Assembly: GCA_947462335.1 (NCBI GenBank) | Contig: OX381710.1 | Span: 29,171,772 to 29,235,771, forward strand | DNA: 64,000 nt | Direction of reading: 5' to 3' | DNA from: Harmothoe impar | Lineage: Eukaryota; Annelida; Polychaeta; Phyllodocida; Polynoidae | Part shown: positions 35,801 through 45,981 of the stretch, piece after piece | Layout: each line of letters opens with the position of its first letter | Position numbering within the stretch: the first letter of the stretch is position 1 | Notes under the pieces: model-generated | The model's database searches: none | The model's input: the letters and a program-made list of their open reading frames with translations, nothing else | Told to the model about the DNA's origin: nothing | Program-made: the position numbers and the translations under genes

Positions 35801-37296
35801 GGAGCTTTTTCTCATTCAAGCTTCTGGCATTGCAGCTTACCATGGTTACTCCCTTTAAGCTATCTAAGTAAGACTGGGTATTTACCAAGTTAGCCCTGCG
35901 GACCGGGTCAGTGTTATTGTTTAGTGGTGGCATACTTTTGAAAAAAGGGTGATTACTCCCCGGGTTTTGTCACAGGGGGAGTAAAGAGCAGCAACCAAGG
36001 GAGGAAACTCACCTCGGCCAATGCTCGGGAGGGGGGGGGGGTGAGAAAAGGCTCCTGATGCATTCCAAGGGCTCCGCAGACCTCTAAATGCATTAGGACA
36101 TTTATAATAGAAATTGACTGAGCTAATGAATCAGTTACGCCACAGAGCAAGGCATTGATATGTAATAGCATTTTATGTTTCAAAAGTCAATGTGTTTCAT
36201 GCCATAAACAGTTGCTTAGCTTGTCTAGTCGCAAGGCTGTTGGCTGCGGAGTGTTCATGTGAGGGCATGAGTCAGCAAAAGTTCAATACGTACACATTGG
36301 TGCACAAGAGTGTCATAACAGTAATTGAGCGTCAAGTGAGGGATCTTTCCTGGCTTTAAGGCGGCCCACAATAATGATAAGTCAGTACTCCTGGTAAGGA
36401 ATGAAGACTCAGCAACAGTACGTGAGGTGAGATATCTCACACTGGATTTAAATCAGGTGGGTCCTACCTTAATAGCCCAAGCGCGATCGAAATGGCTCAA
36501 AACATGTCGTCCTGTCTCGGCAGGGAGGGGGAGATCAGGCAAGGTGAGGTCAGCTCTGCAGTGTGGATGGATGGGTCATCGACAAGGTCAGCAGTTGGGG
36601 TCAGCAAGGGTAGCGAGTAGGACAACCTGGTAAGGTTATTTAAATAGCATTAGCTATGGTAGTAGTTATTAGAAATTCCGTTATCTTTTTCTGTTTTTCT
36701 TTTTCATAATGCAGTAATTTAGAGGTAATCAAGACAGTTCACATAAAGAGAGCTTACATAGGAATTGTGAGTTGTGTATGTGTAAGGAACAGAACAAGTA
36801 TTTAACATGATATGGTAGAAAAGACAATGCTGTGTTGACCAACCCTAATAGCGATTATGGTAGCCGGGGTAGTAAGTAGCCTGGTAAGGTACTCGGCGAC
36901 GGCGGAAGTCTTCACGTTCATCCTCACTACAGGGCCTTGATCTGTTCTTCAACATGGCTCATCCCATGTTGCGGCCAATGGAGGTATATGTGTCTACTTT
37001 GGGGTGGGTACCATCTTCTAGCCGCTGGTACTTCACCTGTCTCAGATTGCGCCTGCTGCACCAGGTGTGGACATAGTGATCTGCCCTTGGACAAATCACT
37101 CCATTATCAACGTTCATTTGTACAATGTTCCTGTTCACACCACTAATAATGCTGTTTAGAATTGGTTGGTGAGGGTGCCTCCCAAAGCCCCGCCACTTCT
37201 TGCTTAAATCAGATCCATAGATGGTCGACAGGACTTGTATACCCGGGTAATAATAGTGGAGTTGTGCTAACGTCGCTTTGTAGGCTGTAGTCAGTC
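32845..37296 (-). mobile_element. LINE-B: non-LTR retrotransposon with frameshifts
   Basis: The borders come from comparison with the left arm of the inverted repeat: AAGCCCGGTTT ends at 32844 and GCTCTATGCAAACCTGC resumes at 37297, while the left arm is continuous there. On the minus strand the order is a 5' region (37296-35934, no recognisable ORF1), endonuclease-RT reading frames (35933-33036) and a 3' end with AATAAACAAACTTAAACTTAAAC-type tail at 32845-32870. Confidence 0.8.
33036..35933 (-). pseudogene. LINE-B endonuclease-reverse transcriptase, broken by frameshifts
   Basis: Three consecutive frames on the minus strand. 35933-34665 is the APE endonuclease and linker (VSCNARSLNEKK, CESWAVPG, NVYRPP, MGDFNAN, ISDHYA). 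About 34660-33868 is the RT fingers and palm (KNWRPITLLP, FGFRKGRCT, FIDFCKAFDSV, GVPQGSILGPLLF). 33890-33036 continues with MYADDVIVYV and the C-terminal region. At least two frameshifts (near 34660 and 33880) separate them. The catalytic residues themselves are kept, so the decay is recent. The protein differs clearly from LINE-A ORF2, so this is a different family. Confidence 0.88.
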
Positions 37297-37875
37297 GCTC
37301 TATGCAAACCTGCTATTGCTAAGCAACCACTTGTCCTAGCAATTAACCAATGACACCAGTGGATTCCTTGTACCCAATTTAAGGGGGGTAGGTAAGGTTT
37401 AAATTATTCTAGGAGTGATATTGTCATTATTGGAGATGAGATTCTGATTATTTGGCGGCCATATTGGATTTGGCCCGTTTTTCAATGGAAGCCCACATAG
37501 GACACTCCAGGACTTTTAAGAGGTCAAACCTAATATAATGACGAGCCATTCCTGAAATTTTCAGCTTTATGGTATTTAATTCCAGGTTTGGGTTAGAATT
37601 CATCTAAAGTTCCTGTACTATATGTGCATTTATTGGTTTTATTTCTAATAATTATGATTTATATGGATTATTAAAAAATAGATTGATATGTGATCGCATT
37701 GCAGTCTATTCTGAATTCCTACATGTCCCTACCATCCCATGTTTGAGATGTCATTTCTCAGCAACTACTTCAAATATTTTGATGCTTGAGGCATCATATT
37801 GTAGCTGAAGACAAAACAAACTTAAACAAAGGTGTGTTCCCTTAATGTCACATTTTCCCACGTTTTGTCACAAAT

Positions 37876-38360
37876 GTGATCCATTCTTTAGAAGCAGAAT
37901 GCTTCTGAACAAATAATGAAATTGGAGATATCTTTAGTAAAATTATTTTATTCAAATCGACATAGGTGATAGTAATTATATGTTAGAAATTATCCTAACA
38001 AAAAAGACACTACAGGTAGTAGTCTGTCCTCAAGTTAACTTAAAAGAAAAAATAATCAGCATTTCAACTCTATTAACCCAAGGTCAGCACCTTGCCTTAA
38101 TTTGATATGTCATCATGACATCCTAATGCTGGCAATTAACTCACCAGCGCATTGCTCTGAAACACTCTGTCCTTTGTTGTCGATGTCATTATGTATGCGC
38201 AATTTATGAATCATGATGACAAACAAAATAATGATAAAGCAGCTGCATTCCTTGAATAGTGAGTCTTCCTTGGAATGGTTTCCGCTCAGTATTAGCATAT
38301 TTAAGTACAATTATATTTTTTGCTTACACTTCCTGTTAGTTGGTAACCATGGTGATATCA
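37876..38360. other. Unique spacer before the tandem array
   Basis: AT-rich DNA with no recognised feature; the array begins abruptly at TAATGATTAC (38361). Confidence 0.5.
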
Positions 38361-38559
38361 TAATGATTACATATATACTCCAGCGCCCCTAGTGATTGAT
38401 TAGTAAACTTTGAGAATCAAACATTTTTTCTAACACTAAGACATTATTGTAAGGTGTTACTAATTTCCGTGATAATTATTTTTTCTATGTACCATCCAAT
38501 AACAATTGTGAGTACCACATGACATGACCTTGCTCTTTTGATGTATACATATATATATA

Positions 38560-38848
<289 letters not shown>

Positions 38849-39025
38849 GCCAATCACCATGCAAGGGTTATTGGGATATATTACACCAGGGGGAGTTACT
38901 GTCTCCACCCTACCTCACCAGGGGGAGCTCCTACCTCGTCTCTCTCCATTGTACGCAGGTCGATTGAAGCACAAAGACGTGTGTTTTTTTTGGAGGTGGA
39001 AATGGAGATTTAACAAGTAGCAACC

Positions 39026-39610
39026 ATGTCTAAATTGTGTACTGTGTGCAATGAGAAATACGACGGGAGGAGGAAGCGCTGTCCAGAATGTGTCAATAAT
39101 AAGGAGGCCGCTCTAGATGAGGAATTTGACACTGAGGAGGTCCTGTTTGACTTGGAGAAAAGTCTCCATGACCTCAGCGAGGACACCAAGAGGGAGATAA
39201 GAATGGAGGCACAAAAGGCAGCGCAGGAGCGTATACAGAAGGAGAAGGAACATCTGGCGAAGTTGGAGACGGACAAACAGGCCGCTGCAAAGTCAGAAGC
39301 ATTACTTCGGGAGGAGGCGGCGGCCAAGGAGGAGGCGGCCAAGAATGCGGACCCCGGTAAGAAGGAAGAACCTCGCACGGGCCTCCAGAGACTAATGGGT
39401 AAATTGGATCAAACGGTAGATCATATGAACAAACTATTTACCCTGTTGGCCACTAAAGATGTGACTGTCAAGCCAGAAGCTCAGGAAGAACCTATACCCG
39501 ACGAAATTCAAGATGGCGCCATCCAAAATGGCGATGGCGCGAAACCTAGGTTTGACTTCACCGGGCATGGGAGTGGGGGGGGGGTAACCACCCACAGCCC
39601 CCCTTCCTAG
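39026..39610 (+). CDS. Array ORF copy 1: zinc-ribbon / coiled-coil protein, frameshifted C-terminus
   Basis: 194 aa. The N-terminus has a CxxC-x12-CxxC metal-binding pattern (MSKLCTVCNEKYDGRRKRCPEC). An acidic, Lys/Glu/Ala-rich probable coiled coil follows (about residues 28-115), then LMGKLDQTVDHMNKLFTLLA, and a Gly-rich end. I know no named family; the layout resembles the start of a retroelement gag or ORF1-type protein, which is inference. This copy has Gln at residue 72 (CAG), where the others have Arg (CGG). Its G-run near 39575 has 10 G, so the last residues are read in another frame (VTTHSPPS) than in copies 2, 3 and 5. Confidence 0.65.
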   Translation: MSKLCTVCNEKYDGRRKRCPECVNNKEAALDEEFDTEEVLFDLEKSLHDLSEDTKREIRMEAQKAAQERIQKEKEHLAKLETDKQAAAKSEALLREEAAAKEEAAKNADPGKKEEPRTGLQRLMGKLDQTVDHMNKLFTLLATKDVTVKPEAQEEPIPDEIQDGAIQNGDGAKPRFDFTGHGSGGGVTTHSPPS

Positions 39611-40017
39611 GCATGCCTCTACATCAGCAGGCGTACATGTAATGATTACATATATACTCCAGCGCCCCTAGTGATTGATTAGTAAACTTTGAGAATCAAA
39701 CATTTTTTCTAACACTAAGACATTATTGTAAGGTGTTACTAATTTCCGTGATAATTATTTTTTCTATGTACCATCCAATAACAATTGTGAGTACCACATG
39801 ACATGACCTTGCTCTTTTGATGTATACATATATATATAGCGTATTCGACGTAATTAGCGCACAGTGCGCTTAAAAAATGATTATGGGCACATTTTAGTAG
39901 TTAAGAGTTTAATTGGGGTAAAAAATTGAGATAATTTTGGTTATTTGTAGTATAAAAATTGGCCAAGATCGGGGGGTGTGCGCTTATTAGGGGGTGTGCG
40001 CTTATTACGTCGAATAC

Positions 40018-40064
<47 letters not shown>

Positions 40065-40065
40065 T

Positions 40066-40123
<58 letters not shown>

Positions 40124-40300
40124 GCCAATCACCATGCAAGGGTTATTGGGATATATTACACCAGGGGGAGTTACTGTCTCCACCCTACCTCACCAGGGGG
40201 AGCTCCTACCTCGTCTCTCTCCATTGTACGCAGGTCGATTGAAGCACAAAGACGTGTGTTTTTTTTGGAGGTGGAAATGGAGATTTAACAAGTAGCAACC

Positions 40301-40918
40301 ATGTCTAAATTGTGTACTGTGTGCAATGAGAAATACGACGGGAGGAGGAAGCGCTGTCCAGAATGTGTCAATAATAAGGAGGCCGCTCTAGATGAGGAAT
40401 TTGACACTGAGGAGGTCCTGTTTGACTTGGAGAAAAGTCTCCATGACCTCAGCGAGGACACCAAGAGGGAGATAAGAATGGAGGCACAAAAGGCAGCGCA
40501 GGAGCGTATACGGAAGGAGAAGGAACATCTGGCGAAGTTGGAGACGGACAAACAGGCCGCTGCAAAGTCAGAAGCATTACTTCGGGAGGAGGCGGCGGCC
40601 AAGGAGGAGGCGGCCAAGAATGCGGACCCCGGTAAGAAGGAAGAACCTCGCACGGGCCTCCAGAGACTAATGGGTAAATTGGATCAAACGGTAGATCATA
40701 TGAACAAACTATTTACCCTGTTGGCCACTAAAGATGTGACTGTCAAGCCAGAAGCTCAGGAAGAACCTATACCCGACGAAATTCAAGATGGCGCCATCCA
40801 AAATGGCGATGGCGCGAAACCTAGGTTTGACTTCACCGGGCATGGGAGTGGGGGGGGGGGTAACCACCCACAGCCCCCCTTCCTAGGCATGCCTCTACAT
40901 CAGCAGGCGTACATGTAA
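40301..40918 (+). CDS. Array ORF copy 2: zinc-ribbon / coiled-coil protein
   Basis: 205 aa, same N-terminal CxxC pair and coiled coil as copy 1. The G-run has 11 G, so the frame continues into NHPQPPFLGMPLHQQAYM. The stop TAA at 40916-40918 is made by the first bases of the next repeat unit, so the original reading frame probably went further before the array formed. A TA-rich stretch with a MITE lies upstream; the ATG is in a fair context (GCAACCATGT). Confidence 0.65.
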   Translation: MSKLCTVCNEKYDGRRKRCPECVNNKEAALDEEFDTEEVLFDLEKSLHDLSEDTKREIRMEAQKAAQERIRKEKEHLAKLETDKQAAAKSEALLREEAAAKEEAAKNADPGKKEEPRTGLQRLMGKLDQTVDHMNKLFTLLATKDVTVKPEAQEEPIPDEIQDGAIQNGDGAKPRFDFTGHGSGGGGNHPQPPFLGMPLHQQAYM

Positions 40919-41293
40919 TGATTACATATATACTCCAGCGCCCCTAGTGATTGATTAGTAAACTTTGAGAATCAAACATTTTTTCTAACACTAAGACATT
41001 ATTGTAAGGTGTTACTAATTTCCGTGATAATTATTTTTTCTATGTACCATCCAATAACAATTGTGAGTACCACATGACATGACCTTGCTCTTTTGATGTA
41101 TACATATATATATAGCGTATTCGACGTAATTAGCGCACAGTGCGCTTAAAAAATGATTATGGGCACATTTTAGTAGTTAAGAGTTTAATTGGGGTAAAAA
41201 ATTGAGATAATTTTGGTTATTTGTAGTATAAAAATTGGCCAAGATCGGGGGGTGTGCGCTTATTAGGGGGTGTGCGCTTATTACGTCGAATAC

Positions 41294-41342
<49 letters not shown>

Positions 41343-41343
41343 T

Positions 41344-41399
<56 letters not shown>

Positions 41400-41576
41400 G
41401 CCAATCACCATGCAAGGGTTATTGGGATATATTACACCAGGGGGAGTTACTGTCTCCACCCTACCTCACCAGGGGGAGCTCCTACCTCGTCTTTCTCCAT
41501 TGTACGCAGGTCGATTGAAGCACAAAGACGTGTGTTTTTTTTGGAGGTGGAAATGGAGATTTAACAAGTAGCAACC

Positions 41577-42194
41577 ATGTCTAAATTGTGTACTGTGTGC
41601 AATGAGAAATACGACGGGAGGAGGAAGCGCTGTCCAGAATGTGTCAATAATAAGGAGGCCGCTCTAGATGAGGAATTTGACACTGAGGAGGTCCTGTTTG
41701 ACTTGGAGAAAAGTCTCCATGACCTCAGCGAGGACACCAAGAGGGAGATAAGAATGGAGGCACAAAAGGCAGCGCAGGAGCGTATACGGAAGGAGAAGGA
41801 ACATCTGGCGAAGTTGGAGACGGACAAACAGGCCGCTGCAAAGTCAGAAGCATTACTTCGGGAGGAGGCGGCGGCCAAGGAGGAGGCGGCCAAGAATGCG
41901 GACCCCGGTAAGAAGGAAGAACCTCGCACGGGCCTCCAGAGACTAATGGGTAAATTGGATCAAACGGTAGATCATATGAACAAACTATTTACCCTGTTGG
42001 CCACTAAAGATGTGACTGTCAAGCCAGAAGCTCAGGAAGAACCTATACCCGACGAAATTCAAGATGGCGCCATCCAAAATGGCGATGGCGCGAAACCTAG
42101 GTTTGACTTCACCGGGCATGGGAGTGGGGGGGGGGGTAACCACCCACAGCCCCCCTTCCTAGGCATGCCTCTACATCAGCAGGCGTACATGTAA
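41577..42194 (+). CDS. Array ORF copy 3: zinc-ribbon / coiled-coil protein
   Basis: 205 aa, identical in protein sequence to copy 2 as far as I can see. Stop again formed at the junction with the next unit. The leader has one private change (CGTCTTTCTCC in place of CGTCTCTCTCC near 41490). Confidence 0.65.
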   Translation: MSKLCTVCNEKYDGRRKRCPECVNNKEAALDEEFDTEEVLFDLEKSLHDLSEDTKREIRMEAQKAAQERIRKEKEHLAKLETDKQAAAKSEALLREEAAAKEEAAKNADPGKKEEPRTGLQRLMGKLDQTVDHMNKLFTLLATKDVTVKPEAQEEPIPDEIQDGAIQNGDGAKPRFDFTGHGSGGGGNHPQPPFLGMPLHQQAYM

Positions 42195-42569
42195 TGATTA
42201 CATATATACTCCAGCGCCCCTAGTGATTGATTAGTAAACTTTGAGAATCAAACATTTTTTCTAACACTAAGACATTATTGTAAGGTGTTACTAATTTCCG
42301 TGATAATTATTTTTTCTATGTACCATCCAATAACAATTGTGAGTACCACATGACATGACCTTGCTCTTTTGATGTATACATATATATATAGCGTATTCGA
42401 CGTAATTAGCGCACAGTGCGCTTAAAAAATGATTATGGGCACATTTTAGTAGTTAAGAGTTTAATTGGGGTAAAAAATTGAGATAATTTTGGTTATTTGT
42501 AGTATAAAAATTGGCCAAAATCGGGGGGTGTGCGCTTATTAGGGGGTGTGCGCTTATTACGTCGAATAC

Positions 42570-42663
<94 letters not shown>

Positions 42664-42840
42664 GCCAATCACCATGCAAGGGTTATTGGGATATATTACA
42701 CCAGGGGGAGTTACTGTCTCCACCCTACCTCACCAGGGGGAGCTCCTACCTCGTCTCTCTCCATTGTACGCAGGTCGATTGAAGCACAAAGACGTGTGTT
42801 TTTTTTGGAGGTGGAAATGGAGATTTAACAAGTAGCAACC

Positions 42841-43404
42841 ATGTCTAAATTGTGTACTGTGTGCAATGAGAAATACGACGGGAGGAGGAAGCGCTGTCCA
42901 GAATGTGTCAATAATAAGGAGGCCGCTCTAGATGAGGAATTTGACACTGAGGAGGTCCTGTTTGACTTGGAGAAAAGTCTCCATGACCTCAGCGAGGACA
43001 CCAAGAGGGAGATAAGAATGGAGGCACAAAAGGCAGCGCAGGAGCGTATACGGAAGGAGAAGGAACATCTGGCGAAGTTGGAGACGGACAAACAGGCCGC
43101 TGCAAAGTCAGAAGCATTACTTCGGGAGGAGGCGGCGGCCAAGGAGGAGGCGGCCAAGAATGCGGACCCCGGTAAGAAGGAAGAACCTCGCACGGGCCTC
43201 CAGAGACTAATGGGTAAATTGGATCAAACGGTAGATCATATGAACAAACTATTTACCCTGTTGGCCACTAAAGATGTGACTGTCAAGCCAGAAGCTCAGG
43301 AAGAACCTATACCCGACGAAATTCAAGATGGCGCCATCCAAAATGGCGATGGCGCGAAACCTAGGTTTGACTTCACCGGGCATGGGAGTGGGGGGGGGGG
43401 GTAA
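42841..43404 (+). CDS. Array ORF copy 4: zinc-ribbon / coiled-coil protein, early stop after G-run
   Basis: 187 aa. Same as copies 2 and 3 up to the Gly run, but the run has 12 G. The frame shifts straight into TAA, so the protein ends in Gly-Gly-Gly-Gly. Confidence 0.65.
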   Translation: MSKLCTVCNEKYDGRRKRCPECVNNKEAALDEEFDTEEVLFDLEKSLHDLSEDTKREIRMEAQKAAQERIRKEKEHLAKLETDKQAAAKSEALLREEAAAKEEAAKNADPGKKEEPRTGLQRLMGKLDQTVDHMNKLFTLLATKDVTVKPEAQEEPIPDEIQDGAIQNGDGAKPRFDFTGHGSGGGG

Positions 43405-43834
43405 CCACCCACAGCCCCCCTTCCTAGGCATGCCTCTACATCAGCAGGCGTACATGTAATGATTACATATATACTCCAGCGCCCCTAGTGATTGATTAGT
43501 AAACTTTGAGAATCAAACATTTTTTCTAACACTAAGACATTATTGTAAGGTGTTACTAATTTCCGTGATAATTATTTTTTCTATGTACCATCCAATAACA
43601 ATTGTGAGTACCACATGACATGACCTTGCTCTTTTGATGTATACATATATATATAGCGTATTCGACGTAATTAGCGCACAGTGCGCTTAAAAAATGATTA
43701 TGGGCACATTTTAGTAGTTAAGAGTTTAATTGGGGTAAAAAATTGAGATAATTTTGGTTATTTGTAGTATAAAAATTGGCCAAGATCGGGGGGTGTGCGC
43801 TTATTAGGGGGTGTGCGCTTATTACGTCGAATAC

Positions 43835-43877
<43 letters not shown>

Positions 43878-43878
43878 T

Positions 43879-43948
<70 letters not shown>

Positions 43949-44125
43949 GCCAATCACCATGCAAGGGTTATTGGGATATATTACACCAGGGGGAGTTACT
44001 GTCTCCACCCTACCTCACCAGGGGGAGCTCCTACCTCGTCTCTCTCCATTGTACGCAGGTCGATTGAAGCACAAAGACGTGTGTTTTTTTTGGAGGTGGA
44101 AATGGAGATTTAACAAGTAGCAACC

Positions 44126-44743
44126 ATGTCTAAATTGTGTACTGTGTGCAATGAGAAATACGACGGGAGGAGGAAGCGCTGTCCAGAATGTGTCAATAAT
44201 AAGGAGGCCGCTCTAGATGAGGAATTTGACACTGAGGAGGTCCTGTTTGACTTGGAGAAAAGTCTCCATGACCTCAGCGAGGACACCAAGAGGGAGATAA
44301 GAATGGAGGCACAAAAGGCAGCGCAGGAGCGTATACGGAAGGAGAAGGAACATCTGGCGAAGTTGGAGACGGACAAACAGGCCGCTGCAAAGTCAGAAGC
44401 ATTACTTCGGGAGGAGGCGGCGGCCAAGGAGGAGGCGGCCAAGAATGCGGACCCCGGTAAGAAGGAAGAACCTCGCACGGGCCTCCAGAGACTAATGGGT
44501 AAATTGGATCAAACGGTAGATCATATGAACAAACTATTTACCCTGTTGGCCACTAAAGATGTGACTGTCAAGCCAGAAGCTCAGGAAGAACCTATACCCG
44601 ACGAAATTCAAGATGGCGCCATCCAAAATGGCGATGGCGCGAAACCTAGGTTTGACTTCACCGGGCATGGGAGTGGGGGGGGGGGTAACCACCCACAGCC
44701 CCCCTTCCTAGGCATGCCTCTACATCAGCAGGCGTACATGTAA
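44126..44743 (+). CDS. Array ORF copy 5: zinc-ribbon / coiled-coil protein
   Basis: 205 aa with 11 G in the run and the same C-terminus as copies 2 and 3. It is the last full copy; the unit that follows lacks the leader and the ORF. Confidence 0.65.
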   Translation: MSKLCTVCNEKYDGRRKRCPECVNNKEAALDEEFDTEEVLFDLEKSLHDLSEDTKREIRMEAQKAAQERIRKEKEHLAKLETDKQAAAKSEALLREEAAAKEEAAKNADPGKKEEPRTGLQRLMGKLDQTVDHMNKLFTLLATKDVTVKPEAQEEPIPDEIQDGAIQNGDGAKPRFDFTGHGSGGGGNHPQPPFLGMPLHQQAYM

Positions 44744-45120
44744 TGATTACATATATACTCCAGCGCCCCTAGTGATTGATTAGTAAACTTTGAGAATCAA
44801 ACATTTTTTCTAACACTAAGACATTATTGTAAGGTGTTACTAATTTCCGTGATAATTATTTTTTCTATGTACCATCCAATAACAATTGTGAGTACCACAT
44901 GACATGACCTTGCTCTTTTGATGTATACATATATATATACCGTATTCGACGTAATTAGCGCACAGTGCGCTTAAAAAATGATTATGGGCACCTTTTAGTA
45001 GTTAAGAGTTTAATTGGGGTAAAAAATTGAGATAATTTTGGTTATTTGTAGTATAAAAATTGGCCAAAATCGGGGGGTGTGCGCTTATTAGGGGGTGTGC
45101 GCTTATTACGTCGAATACGG

Positions 45121-45212
<92 letters not shown>

Positions 45213-45325
45213 TATATATATAATGTAAATGATGTACCATACTCTCCCGTTCCTGGAGCGAATCAGGTCATGATAACAGTTCCTAGGACCTTTTCATCAG
45301 AACTAGAGTACATCATACTATGCTG

Positions 45326-45931
45326 TTACTCTTTAATTGCTTGCAACAGAGTTGCTTTTGTCTTATCAGCATATTCCTGGGCCTGTTCCTTTCTGCAGAG
45401 ATGTGAGCAGTAGAGAACTGACCATGACAGTCTGCTGTTAACTGTAGCCAGCAAATTAAGAAACACGCCACCTGCAGTTAACACATGGGCAGTTATAAAG
45501 AACCCAGACAGCTTACAATGACTTGCATTTTTGCTCAGTTCACTAAAGTCCCCATAGTTACCAAAATCTAGGTCCATATCTCTTCGGCCCGGAAGGTCAG
45601 CAGAGGCAACAATGAATGGATTTGAGTCTTCATTTGTCTTGGCAAGTATGTCATACACATTGTACACAAGAAATGGCACATATGACTTTAGTTTAGCTCG
45701 TAGATCTCCACTAACCTCTCTGACTATATCCCAGAAGGCCAGTACTGGTCCAACGGATGTACTCAATACCATTCTTGACACAAACATTCCAAGGAGATCA
45801 GCTTGGGCAGCAATGAATCGACGAAGATCAACAGAAATGCGGCAGGTGATGTCATGAGAGTGTATGTCTTTCCCCCTGTCTGCGATTGCAGCATAAGCCA
45901 AACAGGCAGCTGTCTGGATGACACACTGCAC
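45326..45931 (-). pseudogene. Truncated tandem duplicate of the acyltransferase gene
   Basis: About 200 codons very similar to the C-terminal 40% of the intact gene at 45982-47484 (VREVSGDLRAKLKSYVPFLV, MDLDFGNYGDFSELSKNA). It starts just after the KTTVHC region, so it lacks the N-terminal membrane segment and the HHxxxD active-site motif. The match includes the shared 3' flank (GTACATCATACTATGCTG). No stop inside the remaining frame. Likely a pseudogene, though an expressed C-terminal fragment or a far upstream exon cannot be excluded. Confidence 0.75.
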
Positions 45932-45981
45932 AGTGGTTTTGTGTCCTCCTTATCGGAACTACAGTACATCATACTATGCTG

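Larger units (their letters stand above)
22510..37875. repeat. Large imperfect inverted repeat with two nested LINEs
   Basis: The left arm (about 22510-24255) reappears inverted on the right. For example 22915-23060 (ATCCAATATGGCCGCCAGAT, GGAATCCACTGGTG) matches 37330-37480, 22525-22560 matches about 37830-37870, and 23520-23640 matches about 32495-32640. The right arm is split by LINE-B at 32844/37297. Both arms are rich in TTGCTAGGCAAC-type words and contain duplicated 150-160 bp blocks. Without the LINEs the structure would be about 4.7 kb. No transposase was seen. Confidence 0.7.

Noticed and set aside
39010..44478. 122-codon Ser/Ala-rich frame on the minus strand of each array unit
   Set aside because: Exact antisense shadow of the plus-strand zinc-ribbon ORF, which has the CxxC pairs and coiled coil; the antisense frame shows no motif.
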